Below the pieces are notes generated by a model. It was not told where the DNA came from, made no database searches, and was given only the letters and a program-made list of their open reading frames with translations. From DATIKM01 sp035477595 (GTDB taxonomy: Bacteria > Armatimonadota > Chthonomonadetes > Chthonomonadales > CAJBBX01): 9,722 nt of DNA. Positions within the stretch are counted from its first letter, which is position 1, and each line of letters begins with the position of its first letter. Below are positions 6,019 to 9,722 of this stretch, one piece after another. The position numbers and the translations under genes were made by a program. The stretch is from the NCBI GenBank assembly GCA_035477595.1, contig DATIKM010000077.1:1-9722 (forward strand), given 5' to 3'.

Positions 6019-7653
6019 TCATATGCGGTCCTCCGGTATCTCCGGGAACCGCTTCAGCATCTCGCGGGAGAGGCGGTCGCGGCGGCGAAGCTCCAGCAGT
6101 GTGTGCGGGAGGCAGGCTAGGCTGACGAGCGCCTTCAGCAGCTTGCGCGCCCGCCCGCCCCGGACGCTGAAGGTGCCCAGCACGCATCGCCACACGCCCT
6201 CGCGAACCTTGCGCTCCGTCCCATACCGCCGCGCGAGGTAGAACTCAGTGGCGCTCATGAGCTGGCGGTGCGTGATGCGGGTCCGGCTGCTCGCGTAAGT
6301 GATCACGCGGGCGCGGTGCTTGCGCAGACCGCCCGATGGCGCGTGGTGGTGCAGAACCGAGATGGCCGGGTTGAGCACCATCAGGGCGCCCGACAGGTGG
6401 ATGCGCGTGCCCAGGTCCCCGTCGGCGCGCTGGCCCCGGTTGTAGGCTACGTCGAAGAGGCCCGAGCGGCCGAGAACTCTCCGGCGGATGAGCGTGTTGT
6501 TCGTGGGGAACACGTCGCTCGCCCTCACGTAGCGGAAGTTCGCCGGCAGGGGCCCGCCGCCGACCTCCTCAGCGACGCCGCTCGATACATCGACCCGGAA
6601 GCGCCCCAGCGTGCGCAGATGATCCTCGATGAGCGTCGGGCCGACCTCGTCGTCGTCATCGACGAAGAGCACATAGTCGCCGCACGACGCGAGCAGCCCG
6701 GCGTTGCGCGACGTGCACTGTCCCGGCTCGTCCTGCACCATCCACACCAGCGGAAGATCGCCGAACTCCCCGGGCAGCGTGCCGTCGCGCCGGCCGGGCG
6801 CCGTTTGGTCGATAACGACGATCTCGGTCGGCCGGACCGTCTGCCGCCGCAACTGGTCGAGCAGCGTCCGCAGGTATGGGTACCGGTCCACCGTGGGAAT
6901 GAGAACGGTCACGCGCGGGCCGTCCATCGATGCGCCCGCGTCCCGAGCCGCGTACCACTCCGTGAACGGTCCGGGCGAACCGGGAGTCGCCGAGGCGCTC
7001 ACCTCGCGCCATGCCCGGTAGGCCTCGGGTAGCGAGCAGTCTCCCACCATGGCGGCGCGGAGGAGCGCCCAGCGCGCCCACGCGGTGCCGGAGCAGTCGC
7101 GCACGAACCGCACCTCGTCGACGAATGGCAGAGACGGCGGCGAGGGCGCCAGCGCAGCCGCCGCCGGCAGCAGCTCCGGCATGTGCCGCACGAAGGCGCC
7201 CATGTCCAGGCATCGCCTGCCCCACTCCAGCGCGGCGGCGTCGAGCGTCCGATAGCCGGCGCCGGGCCCGCCGAAGTGGCGCAGCACGGGCGTTCGCGCG
7301 AGACAGGCGCGGAACGAGACCCGCCACGAAGTGGCCTCGATCTCGGCCGGCGGGTCGGCGTCCCACATGCCGGCGCCCACCATGTCGCGCAGGCGCGGCA
7401 GCCCGCCCGTTCCCAGCCGCAGCCCGGCGTGGAACACATCGCCCGGTCGCGCCAGGGCTGCCTCGACGGCTTCTGGGTCGGGCGCGCCGAGGGCGGGGTC
7501 CCAGAACAGCCACGCGTCGGCGATGGAGGCCGGAAGGCGCTCGCCGATCGCCCGGGCGAGCCCTGCCGCCGAGTCCGGGACCGCCCACAGATCGCCCAAC
7601 TGCCAGGCGGGGACGGCCGGCGGCTGGCCGACAAGGACGAGGTCTACGCGCAA
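6019..7653 (-). CDS. Two-part GT2-family glycosyltransferase
   Basis: A 544-residue protein. Residues about 245-460 form a GT-A, GT2-family catalytic domain: RVTVLIPTVDRYPYLRTLLD (247-266), IVVIDQT (278-284), GQCTSRNAGL (311-320), the metal-binding VDDDDE (331-336, DxD type), FPTNNTLIRR (382-391) and ADGDLGTRIH (410-419). A C-terminal basic helical tail of about 80 residues follows, ending LSREMLKRFPEIPEDRI. Residues 1-165 look like a second, degenerate GT-A module: DAWLFWDPALG (46-56) sits where a DxD strand would be, and SWRVSFRACLARTPVLRHFG plus TLDAAALEWGRR resemble the acceptor-side region of GT2 enzymes. The start is TTG, chosen because GGAG lies 7 nt upstream; it overlaps the preceding glycosyltransferase by 10 bp. 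It would add a sugar to the lipid-linked repeat unit in the cytoplasm. The final 3' stretch is duplicated downstream. Confidence 0.92.
   Translation of the reverse strand: MRVDLVLVGQPPAVPAWQLGDLWAVPDSAAGLARAIGERLPASIADAWLFWDPALGAPDPEAVEAALARPGDVFHAGLRLGTGGLPRLRDMVGAGMWDADPPAEIEATSWRVSFRACLARTPVLRHFGGPGAGYRTLDAAALEWGRRCLDMGAFVRHMPELLPAAAALAPSPPSLPFVDEVRFVRDCSGTAWARWALLRAAMVGDCSLPEAYRAWREVSASATPGSPGPFTEWYAARDAGASMDGPRVTVLIPTVDRYPYLRTLLDQLRRQTVRPTEIVVIDQTAPGRRDGTLPGEFGDLPLVWMVQDEPGQCTSRNAGLLASCGDYVLFVDDDDEVGPTLIEDHLRTLGRFRVDVSSGVAEEVGGGPLPANFRYVRASDVFPTNNTLIRRRVLGRSGLFDVAYNRGQRADGDLGTRIHLSGALMVLNPAISVLHHHAPSGGLRKHRARVITYASSRTRITHRQLMSATEFYLARRYGTERKVREGVWRCVLGTFSVRGGRARKLLKALVSLACLPHTLLELRRRDRLSREMLKRFPEIPEDRI
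6034..6117 (-). repeat. 3' end of the GT2 gene, source copy of the direct repeat (copy A)
   Basis: This 84-base stretch is the coding sequence for the C-terminal tail of the GT2 protein (CLPHTLLELRRRDRLSREM, then LKRFPEIP). It recurs at 5772-5855 with 5 mismatches in the same orientation. Copy A lies within an intact frame; copy B does not. Confidence 0.85.
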
Positions 7654-8912
7654 CGCGCCACTCCGTCGCGACCATCCAGAACCGAGCGATAGAGGCGGTC
7701 GAACGCCGTAATCTGGTCCTCCACCCGGAAATGCTCGAGAACGCGCCGGCGGCCGGCCTCGCCCATCCGGCGACGCAGAGCCGGGTCGCGTGCGAGCAGC
7801 GCGAGCTTGTCGGCGAGGGAGACCGGGTCGCGCCGGGGCGCGACGAAGCCCGTCTCGCCGTCGACAACGTTCTCAGGCAGCCCGCCGGCATCGGTGCAGA
7901 CGACCGGCAGCCGCATCGCCTGCGCCTCCAGGACGGCGTTGCAGAAGCCCTCCGATACGGCGGCGTGCAGGAACACGTCGGCCTCCGCCAGCATCTTGCG
8001 CACGACCTCTGGAGGCTGGGCAAAGTGCAGCTCCACGCAGTCGGTGAGCCCGAGCTGTCGCCGTGCGAACGCGACGGCCTCGAGGTACGCGCCGTCCCCC
8101 ACGACCGAGTAGCGGACTGGCACACCTTCCGAACGCAGTCTGGCGATCGCCAGCAGCGCGAACTCGTAGCCCTTCTTCCACTCCAGCCGCCCCACGCTCA
8201 GCACGCGCAGCGGACGCTCATCGAGGCCCTCCGACTCGTCCGCGGGCCGGCCCGGCCGCTGGAAGCGCTCGGCGTCGATGGCCGGCGGGATGAGGGCGTG
8301 GGGCTTGTCGGGAGGGCAGCCGCGGGACACCGCGCGCCTCCAGAGGTCCCGGCCAAGAAGATGGAGCGCGTCCGCAGCCTGCCAGACGGCGTCGTAGTAG
8401 CCCGGCTGCTCGAGGCCGGCGAAGTTCGCGTCGTAGCCCCGGAAGCTGACAACGAGCCGGCAGTCCAGCATCTCGCGCAGGTGCTCCCGGCCCACCGCGA
8501 GGGCGCCGAACTCGATATGGACGATGCTCGGCCGCAGCGCAACCAGCGGCGCATCCACGTAGAAGTGGCGCACGACGCCCGGGCCGAACCGCCTCCAGCC
8601 GCGCAGCAGGTAGCGCAGCGTCCCAGCGGGGCTGCGGAGCAGACACCGCAGCAGGGCGGCCGGCCAGAGGATCGGAACGATGGGCCTGGGATGCACCGGC
8701 AAGGTCAGGTGGACCCGCCCTCGCAGCTCGGGACGCGCCGCCAGCGCTGGGAACCGGTCCCACTCCCTCAGGTCGCTCGACGCGCACACCACGTGCACGT
8801 CCCACCCGCGCTCCAGCAACCCCAGGAACTTGGAGACGATGAACGTCTCCGAGAGCTTGGGGAAGGCCGAGAGGACAAGCGCTACGCGGTATCGGTCGGC
8901 GCGATCATCCAT
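7644..8912 (-). CDS. GT4-family glycosyltransferase, KLSETF (WcaL/colanic-acid-like) type
   Basis: A 422-residue GT-B glycosyltransferase. The N-terminus VLSAFPKLSETFIVSKFLGL is the signature of exopolysaccharide GT4 enzymes resembling colanic-acid WcaL, with KLSETF at 19-24. HIEFG (132-136) and SFRGYDANF (156-164) complete the acceptor half. The donor half has VLSVGRLEWKKGYEFALLAI (237-256), YSVVGDGAYL (268-277) and SEGFCNAVLEAQAMRLPVV (320-338), with E321-x7-E329 intact, then CTDAGGLPENVVDGETG. The ATG at 8912 is preferred over in-frame ATG at 8954 because the KLSETF segment then starts at the usual distance and only 8 bp overlap the upstream methyltransferase. No strong ribosome-binding site is seen, consistent with translational coupling. 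It overlaps the next gene by 10 bp. Donor sugar unknown. Confidence 0.94.
   Translation of the reverse strand: MDDRADRYRVALVLSAFPKLSETFIVSKFLGLLERGWDVHVVCASSDLREWDRFPALAARPELRGRVHLTLPVHPRPIVPILWPAALLRCLLRSPAGTLRYLLRGWRRFGPGVVRHFYVDAPLVALRPSIVHIEFGALAVGREHLREMLDCRLVVSFRGYDANFAGLEQPGYYDAVWQAADALHLLGRDLWRRAVSRGCPPDKPHALIPPAIDAERFQRPGRPADESEGLDERPLRVLSVGRLEWKKGYEFALLAIARLRSEGVPVRYSVVGDGAYLEAVAFARRQLGLTDCVELHFAQPPEVVRKMLAEADVFLHAAVSEGFCNAVLEAQAMRLPVVCTDAGGLPENVVDGETGFVAPRRDPVSLADKLALLARDPALRRRMGEAGRRRVLEHFRVEDQITAFDRLYRSVLDGRDGVARCA
7661..7664 (-). promoter_or_regulatory. Ribosome-binding site supporting a TTG start for the GT2 gene
   Basis: GGAG on the minus strand lies 7 nt before TTG at 7653, inside the end of the upstream glycosyltransferase gene. 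The TTG codon begins the peptide RVDLVLVG, a plausible first beta strand, and I see no in-frame ATG or GTG close by. Confidence 0.55.
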
Positions 8913-9722
8913 GGCGCGGTAGTTTGCGTGCCTCGCAGTGGACGAAGTTCGCATGAAAGTTAGGCCAGGGAAAGCGCCTTCGATTGGCGTAGAACCTGAC
9001 CCTCGTAACCGTAAGACCTGCCCGCTCCACCATCGTCACCACGTGTCTGGGCGCAAAGAGCCACAAGTGCTCGCCAAGAAGGCTGCGTCCAGGCCAAATG
9101 ACTCGGTACAAGCGCGCAGCCATGCTATGGCCGGAGGGCACTCCTATATTGAGCTCGCCATCCGGTCGGAGCCAGCTCGATATCGCCGCAAGCACGCCCA
9201 TCGGGTCGTTGGTGTGCTCGAGCACATGCCAGATGTTTGCGCGATGAATCGTTCCACGGGCAATAGGAGCATCAACGGGTTGGCAGCAGTGTATAACCGC
9301 CCTGGGGACCGTGCTCTGGGCGATGCGCGCCATCTGGGTGGAGACCTCGATCCCGATGAGTTCGCGGTAGGGATGCTGCGCCTGGTATGCGAGCCACTCG
9401 CCCTCCGCACACCCAACGTCGACCACGCGCGCGTCTGGCCCAAGCCTGGCGAACAACTCTGATGCCTGGCGAGCGTACTTGTCGTGCAACCTGCCCAGAG
9501 AGGGGCGGAGTCGTTCACGCACTGCGTGGTAATGATCGGAATAGTGTGCGGCGAGTGTTTCTGGAGTGGCCTGCGGATTGGCGTAGATCAGGCCACAGTG
9601 GCTGCATTGCACGGTCATGGGGTGCAGCTCCTGGAACCTCGCCCCCCCCCGCGCTCTTCCGATAGCGCGGTCTGGAGCATCCGGACCGCAGATCGGGCAA
9701 TGGACGAAAACGTACGCACGGT
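8905..9722 (-). CDS. Zinc-ribbon class I SAM-dependent methyltransferase (partial, start beyond right edge)
   Basis: The frame is open from the right edge (first full codon at 9720-9718) to the stop at 8905, giving 271 visible residues; the true start is outside the window. The N-terminal part has CPIC and CSHC pairs at visible residues 8/11 and 39/42, a Cys4 zinc-ribbon-like arrangement common ahead of Methyltransf_23-type domains, followed by GLIYANPQ. The SAM domain shows motif I VVDVGCAEGEWL (99-110), an acidic IGIEVS (122-127), WHVLEHTNDPMGVL (164-177), LRPDGELNIGVPS and GEHLWLFAPRHV. An internal ATG at 9618 would discard the first Cys pair, so it is unlikely to be the start. A nine-G tract at 9642-9650 lies between the two Cys pairs and keeps the frame as given. 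Such enzymes methylate nucleotide sugars or small metabolites; a deoxysugar or glycan substrate is likely from context. Local G+C is lower than in the glycosyltransferase genes. Confidence 0.9.
   Translation of the reverse strand, partial: RAYVFVHCPICGPDAPDRAIGRARGGARFQELHPMTVQCSHCGLIYANPQATPETLAAHYSDHYHAVRERLRPSLGRLHDKYARQASELFARLGPDARVVDVGCAEGEWLAYQAQHPYRELIGIEVSTQMARIAQSTVPRAVIHCCQPVDAPIARGTIHRANIWHVLEHTNDPMGVLAAISSWLRPDGELNIGVPSGHSMAARLYRVIWPGRSLLGEHLWLFAPRHVVTMVERAGLTVTRVRFYANRRRFPWPNFHANFVHCEARKLPRHG

Noticed and set aside
6656..8125. A long minus-strand open frame of about 489 codons in another register.
   Set aside because: It overlaps two genes with clear glycosyltransferase motifs and translates to low-complexity Arg-rich sequence.
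7011..8963. A long plus-strand open frame of about 650 codons.
   Set aside because: It lies antisense to the GT2 and KLSETF glycosyltransferase genes, is Arg/Pro/Ala-rich with no recognisable motif, and is the usual by-product of GC-rich coding DNA.
9642..9650. A frameshift at the nine-C run in the zinc-ribbon methyltransferase.
   Set aside because: Translating through the run as given joins CPIC upstream to CSHC downstream in one frame, so no break is needed here.
1..9722. CRISPR arrays, tRNA or rRNA genes, rho-independent terminators, or a defence or other novel system.
   Set aside because: No spaced short repeats, cloverleaf, rRNA core, hairpin followed by a T run, or defence-type protein was recognised; the content is explained by a polysaccharide locus.

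Overview
The window is part of a surface-polysaccharide (capsule, exopolysaccharide or O-antigen type) biosynthesis locus from a high-GC bacterium. Every convincing gene lies on the minus strand, so transcription runs from the right end of the window to the left. Hand counts of sampled 60-base rows give about 68-73% G+C in most glycosyltransferase and polymerase genes and about 53-63% in the two methyltransferase regions. No rRNA, tRNA or lineage marker is present, so I cannot name the organism. A metagenomic or little-sampled high-GC phylum is plausible, but that is a guess.

Layout in transcription order: (1) a SAM methyltransferase with an N-terminal Cys4 zinc-ribbon-like segment, cut by the right edge (8905-9722); (2) a GT4 glycosyltransferase with a KLSETF N-terminus (7644-8912); (3) a two-part GT2 glycosyltransferase with a probable TTG start (6019-7653); (4) a damaged spacer (5680-6018) holding the start of a lost gene and an 84-nt near-copy of the 3' end of gene 3; (5) an FkbM-family methyltransferase split by a one-base deletion in a G tract (4859-5679); (6) a GT4 glycosyltransferase (3675-4832); (7) a second GT4 glycosyltransferase (2506-3678); (8) an O-antigen polymerase/ligase-like membrane protein (1145-2512); (9) a third, DNTPVSVLE-type GT4 glycosyltransferase (102-1142); (10) the first 35 codons of a probable CapK/phenylacetate-CoA-ligase-like protein, cut by the left edge (1-105).

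Most junctions overlap by 4-10 bp or are separated by 2-26 bp, which fits one translationally coupled operon. As a working model, the five glycosyltransferases assemble a repeat unit on a lipid carrier, the two methyltransferases and the CapK-like enzyme modify it, and the Wzy/WaaL-like protein polymerises or ligates it outside the membrane. No flippase, priming glycosyltransferase or chain-length regulator is in the window. I see no promoter, terminator, CRISPR array, RNA gene or insertion sequence.

I found no clearly new biological system. The items most worth checking are the frameshift in the FkbM methyltransferase and the rearrangement scar between genes 3 and 5.
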